From: Chrysopilus asiliformis
Lineage: Eukaryota > Arthropoda > Insecta > Diptera > Rhagionidae
Reading direction: 5' to 3'
DNA: 64,000 nt
NCBI GenBank assembly: GCA_964034945.1
Contig: OZ035961.1
Coordinates: 93,144,991-93,208,990, forward strand
A model generated the notes under the pieces. The model did not search any database and had not been told where the DNA came from. It worked only from the letters and a program-made list of their open reading frames with translations. The position numbers were made by a program, and so were the translations under genes. Positions within the stretch are counted from its first letter, which is position 1; the number at the start of each line of letters is the position of its first letter. Below are positions 13,624 through 25,745 of the stretch, piece after piece.

Positions 13624-14439
13624 GAAATCTTAAATATAAATTTATTAATTCACTGGATTTAAATCGTAAATTTTAAATCTCAAATTTTAATTTATTAATT
13701 CAAAAAGAAAGACTTAACAATTATAGATGTTTTTTCTAACTTCACTGATGATATTTCTAAAATAGGAGATAAAAAATCTATCAGAAGGCAGTAAAATTAG
13801 TTGTTTTTTGTTCAAACCAATAAACAGTATTTGAAGAATTTTTCCTTTAATGAAAATTAAGCCAAAGACAAAGAGTTACACAAAATAATCTTTAGAGCTA
13901 CATCTTTTTTATGGTGTAACTAAATTTGTTTTAATTTTTAATTTACGTTTCCTCCGAAAAACTATGGCCTCGAAGTTTTTTCACTTCCCTCCTCTATCTG
14001 AAAATTTCAAGCAAATCTAAAACCCTTTGTCTCAAACCCATCCGATATTTTAAATAATTTCCATAAAAGTCTAACTCCATTGTATCTTGCGATTCGTGAC
14101 TAACATTTCATATATGTAACAGTAAAGCTCCTTAAATCTTATTTTTTTCCAGATTTCTACTTCTGGGTCATCCAAGCGATTTTTTATAAAAAATTCGAAC
14201 TTCGCAGCTTCTATTGTTAATGGTAATCTTGAAAGTTATAAAACCTATGGAACTGTTCGTAAAATACGGCACGCCAATTTTAAACTTTTCAGACCCCCTC
14301 TCTCCTGCTAGTCGCAGCTTGGTTTTTCGTATGAAACCTATTACCGCCGCAACACTATCGACGTCTCTCTTCATATCTAAAAGTATGGCGAATTTTATGA
14401 ATTATGAATTTTGACCAATTGACAATTTACATAATTAAA
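13624..14439. other. No gene seen
   Basis: AT-rich. Around 14270-14400, text such as 'tttttcgtatgaaacc' followed by 'ccgccgcaacactatcg' resembles scraps at 28480-28520 and 46980, suggesting an old dispersed repeat without visible borders. Confidence 0.35.
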
Positions 14440-14525
14440 AAAAAAATACCTACTGTACAAATTTTTTAAGCGTTCATTAAAAAATTCATGAACGCTTAAA
14501 AAATTTGTACAGTAGGTATTTTTTT
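14440..14525. repeat. 86-bp perfect hairpin
   Basis: Two ~38-bp arms (left 14440-14477, right 14488-14525) are exact inverted copies around a 10-base spacer. They contain TACCTACTGTACAAATTTT and its complement. No target duplication can be read because the flanks are A/T runs. It is probably a very short foldback element. Confidence 0.7.
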
Positions 14526-14703
14526 ACCTACCTTTATCAATTTTTTTCGTTACAGCTAATTCAATTAAAATACCACCGATCAATTAAGTAATTAAAATAT
14601 CTACTAATTTCACAAAGTATTTATAGATTGCTACTTAAAGTAAGTGTACATAATTCGGATAGTTGCCCTAAATGTAGATTGTTTTTTTTTATTTTTTGCT
14701 TAG

Positions 14704-14910
14704 CACGTTCGTGACCAGTGGTACATGTACAGTTTTTTAAAACTGCGCGAGTAAATAGTGCGTTAGTTTTTTTGTGGAAGTAATATAAAATCACGCACCG
14801 TGTACCACCGATGGCGCACAACCGCCAGAAAACAAATCGCTAGTGTACCACCCGTGGTACACGATGTCCAAATGTAAAAAAAAAGTTGAAAAGCAAATGT
14901 CACGAACGTG
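14704..14910. mobile_element. piggyBac-like MITE
   Basis: The ends are CACGTTCGTGAC and its exact inverse. The right flank is TTAA (14911-14914) and the left is TTAG (14700-14703), consistent with a TTAA target duplication that changed by one base. Internally GTGGTACA-type words occur four times in both orientations (about 14719, 14800, 14850, 14860). Length is 207 bp with no coding capacity. Confidence 0.6.
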
Positions 14911-16756
14911 TTAAAAAGAAAATTAATCACCATATCAAATAATAAAAAATAGTTCGTTTTTAGTTTTTAAAATCTACAGAAATTACTAAAGGAAGTTGGA
15001 TACTCATTTAAGCTTTTTAATAGTGATAGATTATTTTTTGCTGTTACTTTAATATCCAAGGGTTGAAGCATTTATTAAACACTCTTGGTAAAAAGATTCT
15101 TTAAAATGTTCATACTAATGGCGGACTATCCAAAATATGTGCATTTGGAACGATCCGTTTTTATTGAAATTGTTCGAATTTCACGTATTAATTTAATGAA
15201 TAAATGAATGGTTTTGATAGATAAGCACCTCAGCTTAATGACATAATGTAAAAATGTTTAAATATTTTCATGTTTAATTTACAGTTGCATTCTAATCTCT
15301 TAACTTCAAAACATTGATCTGAATTATGTACACTTACCTTATAATTAAATCAAACACTTAATTAGAAAAATTACCAATTTCACAAATTACTGAAATCAAA
15401 TGCCTGTCATCAATATGCAATCATTGCAATTATGTTAATATGTTTATAAGTAAGCAAGCAAATCGCCATTCATATAAGAAATATTTTCCGTGCAGTTGAA
15501 TCAACTCGAATTCTGTTTGAATCAATTAGTGATACATATGCGATCAAAACAGATCATAACAATTTTTTATGTGACTTTTTTACTGTTTGCTATAAATCTG
15601 TAAGACATCGAATTGACTACTCTGCTTTATCGAAAATTAAAATACCGTAGGTACTTGAAGTCATAGTAATTACGATGTTTAACGGGCTAAGCATAAAATT
15701 GCAGGTAACTTTGTGGTCTTATCGATTTAAGTTTTGTTTTGGTTTTCAGTGCAACACGTCGATAGATCAAAAATTGATGATTAATGTTTAATCGACTCTG
15801 ACAGTAATGACTTAATATGCACAGGCGCAATAAAATGCTTAGCTGAGTTAATGATGTGTTAAAACATTTTAATCTGATCAAAATTTTTTTTCCAATTGAG
15901 AACATTAGTGACAGTTTTTAGATAGATTTTCAATAGACTGCTACACAGTTAAAAATTTTAGGATTTTTTTGAAAACATTTTTGTTTTTTTTACACCAAAA
16001 AGATCTTTTACAGCAAAATTGTAACAACTCGCATATTTTTATCGACATTTCGCGCATAACATCAAATTTTTTTTATCAAATTTCTAACCAACAATTATCA
16101 AATTTTTGCAACAAACAATTATCAAATTTTACATTGATACCAAATGTCGATAGCAACATACGAGTTGATACTTGATAAAAACATACGAGTTGAAATTTGG
16201 CATGATGTGCCAAGGAAAAGAATTGTAGAATAAAATCGGATTCTTCATTTAATAAATTATTCTTCATTTAAAAACGATAGTAACTAATTTAATTTTAAAT
16301 TAACACAATATCGTGTATGTGAACTCTAATAGCTTGAAATTTGATCAGTCAATTAAAAACCGCCATAAATTAATTATCGATATTGGCACGAGTTCGCAAA
16401 AAACTGATTGAAGTACGACTTTTTAAACAATTTAAATGTTTAGAGGTCTTGAAAAAATTCAAAACTTTGACGTATGAGTTAAAATCTGCGCATTAAAAAG
16501 ATTTTTTTTAAAACGCGCCCCATTTATTATTGAAGACGAGTAGGAATGTGATATCTGACCATTCAATTGATAAACAAGTAAAAAATCGCTTATGATAATT
16601 TATGTATTTCCTCAAAATGTTTGTTTGTAAACATTAAGAAGACGTGCAAAGATCTTTACTTTTCTCTGCGTAGCTATACAAGGAAAGCATTGTAATCATC
16701 ACGGTGACAAATATAAACTTTCTGACAAGAAATACGTTTCAGGAAAACTTCATCTT
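14911..16756. other. No gene seen
   Basis: Very AT-rich DNA. Near 16025-16200 the words 'aattatcaaattt' and 'atacgagttga' recur several times, a weak local repeat. No exon pair, RNA gene or bordered transposon was found. Confidence 0.35.
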
Positions 16757-17420
16757 TCTGTCGGTCTGGTCTGTCGGTCTGTCTGTCTGTCTGTCTGTCG
16801 GTCTGTCTGTCGGTCTGCATGTCGGTTTATCTGCCGGTCTGTCTGTCGGTCTGTCTGTCGGTCTGTCTGTCGGTCTGTCTGTCGGTCTGTCTGTCGGTCT
16901 GTCTGTCGGTCTGTCTGTCGGTCTGTCTGTCGGTCTGTCTGTCGGTCTGTCTGTCGGTCTGTCGGTCTGTCGGTTTGTCTGTCTGTCGGTCTGTCTGTCT
17001 GTCTGTCGGTCTGTCTGTCGGTCTGTCTGTCGGTCTGTCTGTCGGTCTGTCTGTCGGTCTGTCTGTCGGTCTGTCTGTCGGTCTGTCTGTCGGTCTGTCT
17101 GTTGGTCTGCCTGTCGGTCTGTCTGTCGGTCTGTCGGTCTGTCTGTCTGTCTGTCTGTCGGTCTGTCTGTCGGTCTGTCTGTCGGTCTGTCTGTCGGTCT
17201 GTCTGTCGGTCTGTCTGTCGGTCTGTCTGTCGGTCTGTCTGTCGGTCTGTCTGTCTGTCGGTCTGTCTGTCGGTCTGTCTGTCGGTCTGTCGGTCTGTCT
17301 GTCTGTCGGTCTGTCTGTTGGTCTGCATGTCGGTTTATCTGTCGGTCTATCTGTCGGTCTCTCTGTCGGTCTGTCGGTCTGTCTGTCGTATTGCCTGTTG
17401 GTCTCCCTGTCTGTATGTGG
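16757..17420. repeat. 12-bp-period satellite, about 55 units
   Basis: The array is built from TCTGTCTGTCGG, itself three TCTG-like tetramers with one change, with occasional one-tetramer slips. The unit length is a multiple of three and contains no stop codon in several frames, so frames of 190-250 residues stay open on both strands. Those frames are by-products of the repeat. Flanking text (17460-17560, 'gcgacttgaaactttttgtgg') looks like the body of the TCTG-headed repeats elsewhere in the window, suggesting expansion from such an element. Confidence 0.9.
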
Positions 17421-18338
17421 GTTTGCTGGTCGGTATGTCCAATGTACATATCTTAAATAACTCGAGAATGCGTTAAGCTAGCGACTTGAAACTTTTTGTG
17501 GATGAATTTTACCAAAAACGTAGTTTTCTACGATTTTTTTTTGGAAACGTAACGTTAATTATAACAGGTACCTCCCATACAATTCGTTTTTGTTTTCTAT
17601 TTTTTTTAATTGGAAAAACAGTGTTTTGAAAATTTCTCGAGAACTATGCACTTTAGATAAAAATGCATATAACTAAATTTAAAACAAATAAAATTTCCCA
17701 CATTTTTTTGCTTGATGCTTTTACGGTGCTTGAGATATTTGAAAAAAATTAGGTACATATTTTTAAAACTTGAAAAATGGCAGTGGAAAGTCATGTGCTG
17801 TTTACATCAGATATTTTAACAATAGTAATTCAGAAACAAAACGTTTTAGTCAAAATATCAACAGCATTGGAAATAAAATGCAGTGAAAAAAGTTTATAAC
17901 GACATTCCGAGCTAAATACGTTACAGTCCATACAAGAATTTCTTAAAAATAAAATTAAAATTATTTAAAAATAAATATTTCGAAACAGAAAATATTTAAA
18001 CTGCTACCTAAATATTTTAGATCCTGTTGGAAGCTTGAAATCATGTTAAAAGTTATAGTAAATGTTTCCTGTACAAACATTGACGAAGGTAAGAACTAAA
18101 ATTCTTAATTGAAATCCCGCAAGTGAATGCCAAGAACTAATATTCAAATGGCGAGGTCTTATTAACAGCAACAAAAAAAGCTAAATAAACGAATAACGTG
18201 CCAAAAGAAGCAAAAAATTCTATAAAGAACCAGTTCTTTGGGATTGATTCTAGAAAAACTTCTTTCACTAAAGAATTGGCGTTCACAAAGTTCTAAACGT
18301 CTTCTTGACCGTGAACCATAAGTTTATTTCTGATATAG
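17421..18338. other. Repeat tail, then unannotated AT-rich DNA
   Basis: The first 140 bp resemble the body of the TCTG-headed repeats. The rest has no supported gene. A short open stretch at 18235-18325 (ending LLDREP, then stop) is coding-like but unassigned. Confidence 0.35.
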
Positions 18339-18529
18339 ATGGATCGGCTGGCGCTCGATGTGATGGAAGTGAACGCGATTCTGATGATAATTCCTCATCT
18401 GCTGCAGATTGGATGAACCACAATAAAAGCTCAACTCACGCACAAAAGCATATATCGATCACAGATACGAGTATCTTTTTTAAATTCTTATTAGCACTGT
18501 TTCTGATCCTGACCTTGGCTTTGATGTGA
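18339..18529 (+). CDS. Possible last exon of a tail-anchored protein
   Basis: A TTTATTTCTGATATAG acceptor-like site precedes an open stretch that ends at TGA 18527-18529. The translation is acidic and Ser-rich (SERDSDDNSSS), then polar, and closes with a 15-18-residue hydrophobic run (FFKFLLALFLILTLALM) right at the stop, as in tail-anchored membrane proteins. The frame stays open upstream to about 18290, so the acceptor is not required. No partner exon was identified and I do not recognise the family. It could be a real terminal exon, a gene fragment, or chance. Confidence 0.25.
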
Positions 18530-20206
18530 TGGCCAACACCAAAACAACTAGCCTCAAGATATGTTCTTATACCGCAACTATATATAATCTCTGATTAAAA
18601 AAACTAATAAAAAAGCAATGATAATTTTGGTGAACCACCGTTCTACGACTTAATTCGACTGAGATACCACCTTAACCAAATCGATCTTGCTGTGGATAAC
18701 AAATTTTTGTCTCTTTAATCACAAGTCGTAAAAAATCGCGTCTCAGGTGCTATTTTTGTTTGGCCGTTTTTTTTTGCATAAAACATTAATAGTAGCCACA
18801 ATGACTGGCGCAGTATTAAATTTTTATCCAGATTCACAACTGGATTATCTACAAATATTATCTCATATCCATATTGAATAAATACTAGCAATAAAAGTTA
18901 AGCATTGAAGTACAATCTGATGGAAGCACGAATATATTATTTCGTGATTGTGTAATTAATAGATTTTTCCGACATTTTATACGGCAAGACATTGGGAATT
19001 GAACTATTGCCAATCGTCGAGACCAGCCTCTGTTTCGAATATTTAATCAGTTTCCATAGAGTTCTAAATGGTGACATTGTTAATCGGAAATAAATTAAAA
19101 TTATAAATAGACGAAGATTGATTCAACAGTCCCCTAATTCTTAACTCGTATACAACCTGTATATAGTGTAGTAAATTTTTTTTGTTTTTGTGGTTGACAA
19201 TATTTGAATATCTTAGCAGCATACTTAAAATTGTCAAAGCAAAATTTAAACTTCATAAATTATCTGTAGTTTTCCGGCTGTGCATTTAAAGATAGGGGGC
19301 CATATTTATTTTGAGTCAATCCGGGAGTAGATGAGTTAGGAAGGATGAGAAGGTAAAACAATTCCCAGATATCGGAAAATCATTAAATTTTTAGTTGAGG
19401 TAATACAAACGAATTTACGCTGCAGGCGAAATCTTTTAAATTCGACATAATCATATAAATTTTCAAGATTCAAGCAAAATCTTTTGAAACATATACACCC
19501 TAGTTGAAAACTCTAGGTAAAAATGCACCGCAGATGCTTTTATAGCATCATCCAGCCGGGGTTAAGTCTATTTTGCATATTTAATAATGATTTTTTTTAA
19601 TCAACGGAGGAAACCCCATAAAAATCCAGGATCAAATCTGGACCGGTAGTTGACCAATTATTTTAAGAAAATTTCTTGTAATTGACTTTATTATTTTTAT
19701 ATTTTGAGAGCTCAAATCGCATATTTTCAGAATTTTTTTAATTCTTTTTTTTTTTTTAATTTTGCGTGTGTTTGTTTTCATTTGTGGGTAATTTTTTTTA
19801 GTAAAATAAAATTGCAAATTTTGTAGCCTACTTAATTTTTGGAGTGTTTTACTAAAAAACATTTATATGTGCGATATTTATTTTTCTATTAATCTCAGGG
19901 GCAAGGGGAAAAGATAATAGTGTACATTTTTAATTACATTCTCGTAATTCAATACCGAAACCCCTTTAAAATTCATTGACTGGTATTGGATATATTTAGA
20001 CGGACGGGGGGTCAGAAGAAGAGGAAATGGAGGATTTTTTTTGGTTATATGCTTTCTAAGATGTCCTCTATCCAACGGAGGAAACCCCGTCAAATTCCGA
20101 TGCCTTGTTTACCAAATACCTGGCGAGGGGGTCAGAGGGGAGGGAAAATTCTGCTGTAACATGGCTAAAAATATCCGCGCCATCGCAAGCAATCCAAGGC
20201 GATGTA
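18530..20206. other. No gene; scraps of a dispersed repeat
   Basis: A phrase 'caacggaggaaacccc' occurs at 19602 and again at 20073 in similar context, followed by purine-rich runs near 20000 and 20130. This points to an unresolved repeat of several hundred bases. Otherwise AT-rich with no gene support. Confidence 0.35.
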
Positions 20207-21000
20207 CAGTAATCCCTCGAACTGCGCGATACCTTCGACAAAAAGAGCGCGCACTGCGAAACCGCGCACTGTGAACCCTACTTTGTATGAAATATTGGGG
20301 TTAGGTCCCAGATATTAGAAAAATTCCAAAAAAATAGAAAAAAGTTTTTATTTAACGACATATTTAAAGTAATACAAAGATATGATATGTATTACTAATC
20401 TTTTTGAAAAATTAGTGATTGATTACCCGATTTTTTTTTTCATTATGCATTTCTACGTATGGGGTTAAAGCGGCTGTCAAATTTCACCGAAATTTTAAGG
20501 CACGCTCCATATCAGTGTCCATATTAAGAGCTTCTTGTTAAAGTTTACTACCAAGCATTAAAAAATTTGCCAGTTTTTCGTGCGTAAGGTTTTTCTTTCT
20601 TATAATCTCTATAACTTCACTTTCATCATTTTCGTCGCTATAATTATCGCCGAACTGTGTCAAAATATCGTCAGCAGTCATATTTTCTTCATAGCTTGCA
20701 AGGACTTCCATGATATCTTCTGACTGTAAGTCTTCAAATTCGTCCCCACCAATTGTCTTACCTAATGTCACAATTTCCACTAAATATAAACACTAATATA
20801 AGCACGAAATTACCAAATATGTACGAAGATACCAAATTACCAAATATATGTTCAGAACATGTTTTTTAAACGGAAATTATAAAAAAAAACCCCGCAGCTG
20901 CGAAATTTTTACCGCGCAGTTCGAAATTTCGGTATTAAAAACTTAACCGTGCAGTTGCGAAACCGCGCAGTCCGAAACCGCGCAGTTCGATGGATTACTG
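20207..21000 (-). mobile_element. Tigger/pogo-type element, internally deleted
   Basis: The left end CAGTAATCCCTCGAACTGCG and the inverted right end (CAGTAATCCATCGAACTGCG) differ at one base. TA flanks both sides (20205-20206, 21001-21002). Subterminal 'accgcgca' words recur near each end. At 794 bp it is far too short for a full element of about 2-3 kb, and only a C-terminal piece of the transposase frame remains on the minus strand. Confidence 0.85.
20538..20780 (-). pseudogene. C-terminal fragment of Tigger/pogo transposase
   Basis: An 80-residue open stretch is rich in acidic residues and contains GKTIGGDEFEDLQSEDIMEVL. This resembles the acidic tail found after the DDE domain in Tigger/jerky transposases. 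No catalytic domain or N-terminal DNA-binding domain remains, and there is no proper ATG. The family call rests on this tail plus the enclosing element's ends, from memory and not from a search. Confidence 0.55.
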
Positions 21001-21183
21001 TAGTTCAATGTTGTCCGTTGAAGAGTTCAAATGAGGCTTCAGGGAATCATGCTTCTTTGATAGCTCCAACCGAAGGCATATACTCTTCAGGTGATGACCG
21101 AATAGAAACTTTGCTTGCTTTGCCTTGCTGAAGCCTTCCATGCGATTGGGCCAGCTTCCATAAGGAAATATAGAGTTCAATTA

Positions 21184-21536
21184 TGGTTCAACCACAATGA
21201 AGACGGCAAGCGGCAGCGGCGGGCGGCATGGCGCCGCCACACATACCGCCGAGCCAGCTACAATGATAGCGGCACCGTCGGCATATGCTTCTGCCTTGCG
21301 AAATCAAAATGTCAAAACATCTGCATAGAATGTGGCGCCGAATGTGGTGGTTTTCATAAAACATTTTGGGCGGCGGCGGCAAGTTTGACTTCGTTTCAAA
21401 CTCGGCGGCGACGGAAAAAGTGCGCTGCCGTTGTTGCTGTATTGTAGCAGCTCTCGTTACGCTACGTTAGTGCGAAAAAAAATGCCGCCCGCCGCTGCCG
21501 CTGCCGCTTGCCGCCGCCTTCACTGTGGTTGAACCA
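21184..21536. mobile_element. GC-rich MITE with TTA duplication
   Basis: The ends start TGGTTCAACCACA and are inverted copies over about 45-55 bp, differing by small GGC/GCG indels. TTA flanks both sides (21181-21183, 21537-21539). The interior is full of GCCGCC/GGCGGC words, in sharp contrast to the AT-rich surroundings. At 353 bp it has no convincing coding region. The TTA duplication suggests a PIF/Harbinger-type source. Confidence 0.8.
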
Positions 21537-21539
21537 TTA

Positions 21540-24500
21540 AACTGTCAAAGCGAGTAAAGCAAGCAAAGCGTCTATTGGACCATCATCTTTCTTTTTTGGG
21601 AAATCGCAATAAAAAGAAGAAAATGTATGCACTATTGCTAAAATATCGCCTATAAAATACCTTGTTATCGTACGAGATTTAATTTCACAGCCATATAATG
21701 TCGGAAGTTTTTGACCAAGTATTGATGAATAATAGAGAAAGCACCTGTGGTCTGGGTTCTTGGTCAATCTCAATGTCATTAAAAGAGAATTTAATATAGT
21801 TACACGATAACAATGTTTCTAAAACGGAAAATGATTGAGGTAATCAACCCGATCAAGTTGCTTAGAACAGGTGAGTTCGAATTGTGGTCTGAATGCATCT
21901 ACTGTTATTATTATAAATGGCAATTTTAATGATTGATCTAATACAATCATATCCACATTTTATAAAAATATGGCAATTTTCTATCATTAAATTACCTATT
22001 GTTACCGGATTTTTATAAAAGTCCATATTTGCATTCAATATAGGTATTAGCGGAAAATTAAATTAAATCATGTACCGGCTGATTGTCTAATTAATCGTGC
22101 AATAAATGGCACTGCGACAAGGAAGGCCTTTTTTCAATCAACACAACATGTCAACTATACCGATAATTGAGTTGAGATTTAAAATAGACTATCTAGATTT
22201 CAACAAATGTTAATCACAGATGGACAATTAAAATTGAGACAACAAAAAATTAATTTAGTTATGAAAATAGATTTCAGGTGTGTTACGATAAATTTAATAT
22301 AGCAATCCATGGTTAGCATTTGGAGGTGGAATCAATTAATTTTTTTTTAATATCAATAAATAATTTGATAGTGAAAAAAGCTCGAAAACTAATTTAGAAA
22401 AACTGGTTCAAAAATAAAATGAGTAACTAACTTGAACATAAATGTCAAGTCTACCTTCCAGATTTTTAGGTTTTTTGGGATTTTCGCTTTATCATTTCTT
22501 TAATACTAACTGTAAACAAAAAGAATTTTTGTTTATGGAAAAATTTCTTGAGATAAAGCGACAAACAAAACTACAAATGTATTAACAAAGAAGTTAAGCG
22601 AGTAAAAAAATGATTGGAAATAGGATTTGTATATTGTCATTATTTAAAAAAAATGGTTTTAAAGCGATTTTAACAATAATTGGTTTGAATAAGAAAACGA
22701 GCCACAAAATCGTCATTTCCTAATTTTGCTGTCGAAAACCACAAATTTAATTTAAATCAAGTTTTTTGTCACTGGGCAGGGTTTAATCATCAGCAATAAA
22801 TTTTAAAAAAAGATTATAGCTTGTTCATAATTAAAAACTCAAAACTGGATTTATTTATTACACGTGACTATTTTTCTGGTTTAAGTTCAAGGTGCAATTG
22901 GCCTTTCTCTTCTTGTTCTTTAAACAAAACATAAGGAAAAAAATGTTTTTTTCATTAAAGTCTTAAAAATTTCAACGTATAGAATAGACATAGCATATAT
23001 AAACCACTTAAATGTGATTCAGCAACAAAATTAAATTGCGGTTAACAGAGGTTCATATCTCTCGTAATCATTTTATGCAAATTTACCCATAGGAGAACTA
23101 AAGCCAGTTTAAATAAGATAAAAGCTCCAGTTGTGGAAACAGTAGAGCTGAAACTGGGCGTATTGGAGCAAAAGAGGAAATTATCTTGTCACGCTACATC
23201 ATATCGATCCATTTGCAAACTGAACGTTATTTCCGGGGATTCCCTCATTCCAATGGAATCTCTTCTGTCTACCTTGATGTCTGCATCTTTCCAAGATACT
23301 TTAAACGAGACTAATTAATGTTGTTTTCTTATGCATGGATGATGAAACCCCTGAATTCTCGTAAAACATACAACAACCCTCTTCCTTGTTCTTTGAAATG
23401 TTTGAAATTAATCCGTTTAAATGCTCTACAAAATAAAGTTTATCTCTTTATTACAAAATGACATTTTGAATTTCTGGTAACAGAATATAGTATTTTATAA
23501 TTTAACTTAATGACACTAGAAGTCACAAGATTATAAATTTCAATCGACAATTTTTATAAAAAAATTAACAACTTAGTAGTAAAATTTACTCTTTTGTAGT
23601 TAAATTGACTATTTTTTCAATTGAAATTAACTGTTTTGTAATGGAAATTAACTATCTTAATGATGGTCCCGATTTCCCATTATAAAATAATTAGATTCAC
23701 TATTTTTTTTCTCTGCGTGTATACAAATTCAAGAACTTGCAAAAAAACGAGCTACAAAAATTAAATTTCATTAGGAATTTAATTTTCATTAGGAATTTAA
23801 TTTTCATTAGGAATTAGAGAAAAAGTTTTCATAAGTTTTTCACCAAATATTAAGTCTTTTGTATTTGAGTTTGTATCTTTTCTAGATTGGATAAATATGA
23901 GTCCAGTGAAGCCATAAGCGAACGTTATTTGGGGCAAACCAAATTTTGGTTGTAGCAACAACATTATATTTACCTCAAACAAAATATGTTTACACTAATT
24001 ATAATATGACGGCTGCACCAAAAATTATTTCTTTCCATGTAGCTCATCTAAAATGATAAAAAAATTTATTGTTTCTGAAACCGAGTACAGTAACGTGTAC
24101 AGGTGGAAATGACTGTAATCAGTATATTTCTTCAGAGTAATAAAGCTATGCACATGTTTCTATAGTCTGTGCTGACTTCACTGCCATTCCGTTGATTACC
24201 TTAGGGCAAAGTTGTATTTATTATACCTTTTGTATCCGTCATAATGACGGGTACGTGATAAAAGCTCCCGGAGGAATTCTCACGTCTGTTTTGTTTGAAT
24301 TTCATTTATTAATGTTTTAAGTTTTATCACGCGAATTTAACAAAACAGAATGTTTAACACTTGTAAAAATGGGAAAACAAAACGTTTTTGTCGATAGAAT
24401 TTAAAGAAATGTTTTAATTGATGTGTAAATCTACATTATGTTACTAGTAATTTTAGTGATTATTATTTTTCATACAAAGGATGTTAATTAAGCATTGTTT

Positions 24501-24789
24501 TCTTGAAAAGTTTGAACATTCTTCCACCTGGCAACGATTCCAGTCAATTGTTAAGGACGTTAGTGAAATTTGGAGGAATTCAGGAGAATATTCGATCAGG
24601 GAAAAACTCACTTGATTGATAAAAGCGAATGGAATGAGTTTAGTTGGGTTGTGATTTCTCAGTGAAATATGTTCAAAGCGAGAGATCATAAGAATTTTGT
24701 ACCTGTACAACAACCACAATTTTAAGGAAAACCAATAATTATAATTTTTTAATGCAAATTTTGATTATTTAAAGCAAATTTTGATTAAT
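21540..24789. other. AT-rich DNA with no gene seen
   Basis: No exon pair with matching phase, RNA gene, or bordered transposon was found in these 3.2 kb. Small direct repeats such as 'aatttaattttcattagg' (three times near 23765-23815) are visible. Confidence 0.35.
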
Positions 24790-24791
24790 TA

Positions 24792-25743
24792 GGGTCAGGT
24801 AGGGTGAACCGGTCCACGTTTTTATTATTGGCCATAAAATGGTCAAAAATTGGAATTTTGCATGATAAGATAGTCAAATCGCAAGCGCAGGACTTAAGCT
24901 AACTTTCTGCAATCACAGATTGCCAACTTTTTTACATTAAATTTAATTTTTGAGCATTTATCGAAAACGTTGATTTTTCGATTTTTTCAAAATGGTAGGG
25001 AGATGTGGTCCACCCACAAAATGTTTCCAGAAATCGCATAAACATAAAAATAAATGACAAATAAAAATATAATCATGAAGTTTGATCGAAAATATGGTTT
25101 ATTCGAAAGTAACAAATGAGCGTTTGGTCTGTTTTGTTGTTGGTTTCTTCGGTGTAGTTCTTAAGCGTCGTTTTCCGGCGGCGTTTTCTGCTTCTCTAAT
25201 TCAGCTCGATTTTCGGGAGAAGTTATAATCGAGTTTCGCATCGATTTTCGGCCACGATTTGAAACATTCAAAATAACTCATAAAAAAACTTGTAAACACG
25301 AAATATGAGATTGATAGGGTGGACCACTTCACCCTACCAAACGTGGACCACTTCACCCTACCGACGCTATTTTGTGCGGAATGACGCTGCTTCAACAATT
25401 GTGGAAAAAAAATGCAGAAATTCGGTGGATTTACAAAGTTCTTAATGTAAACAACATTTTAGATTAATTACCTTATTGAAATTGATGAAGAATTCGTCAA
25501 AATGTTGTTGAATGTGAATACTTGCGAAAAATTTTCACAATGTTTTTTTGGCATTGGCCTGTGAGAGTGAGTAAATATACGTTTGCACACTTCAAAGACT
25601 AATAAACAACAAGCTGTCATCAAGAACAACCGATGAGAGTTGCATATTCTGTTCTAATGTCACTATTACTAACAAAAATGGTGGTGCACCACTTCTCCTT
25701 ACGGACCACTTCTCCTTACGGACCACTTCATCCTACCCGACCC
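24792..25743. mobile_element. 952-bp TA-flanked element with GGACCACTTC repeats
   Basis: The left end reads GGGTCAGGTAGGGTGAACCG. The inverted right end reads GGGTCGGGTAGGATGAAGTG. TA flanks both sides (24790-24791, 25744-25745), fitting the Tc1/mariner/pogo group. The phrase GGACCACTTC followed by an ACCCTACC-like word recurs at about 25322 and 25347, and three more times at 25685-25735. No transposase frame is visible, so it is called non-autonomous. Confidence 0.7.
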
Positions 25744-25745
25744 TA

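Noticed and set aside
16757..17420. Regular spaced repeat, considered as a CRISPR-like array
   Set aside because: There are no unique spacers; it is a simple tandem satellite in a eukaryotic genome.
16704..17476. Several 120-250-residue frames on both strands (Ser-Val-Cys-Leu or Thr-Asp-Arg-Gln repeats)
   Set aside because: They follow from a stop-free 12-bp repeat whose length is a multiple of three; there is no unique sequence, start context or domain.
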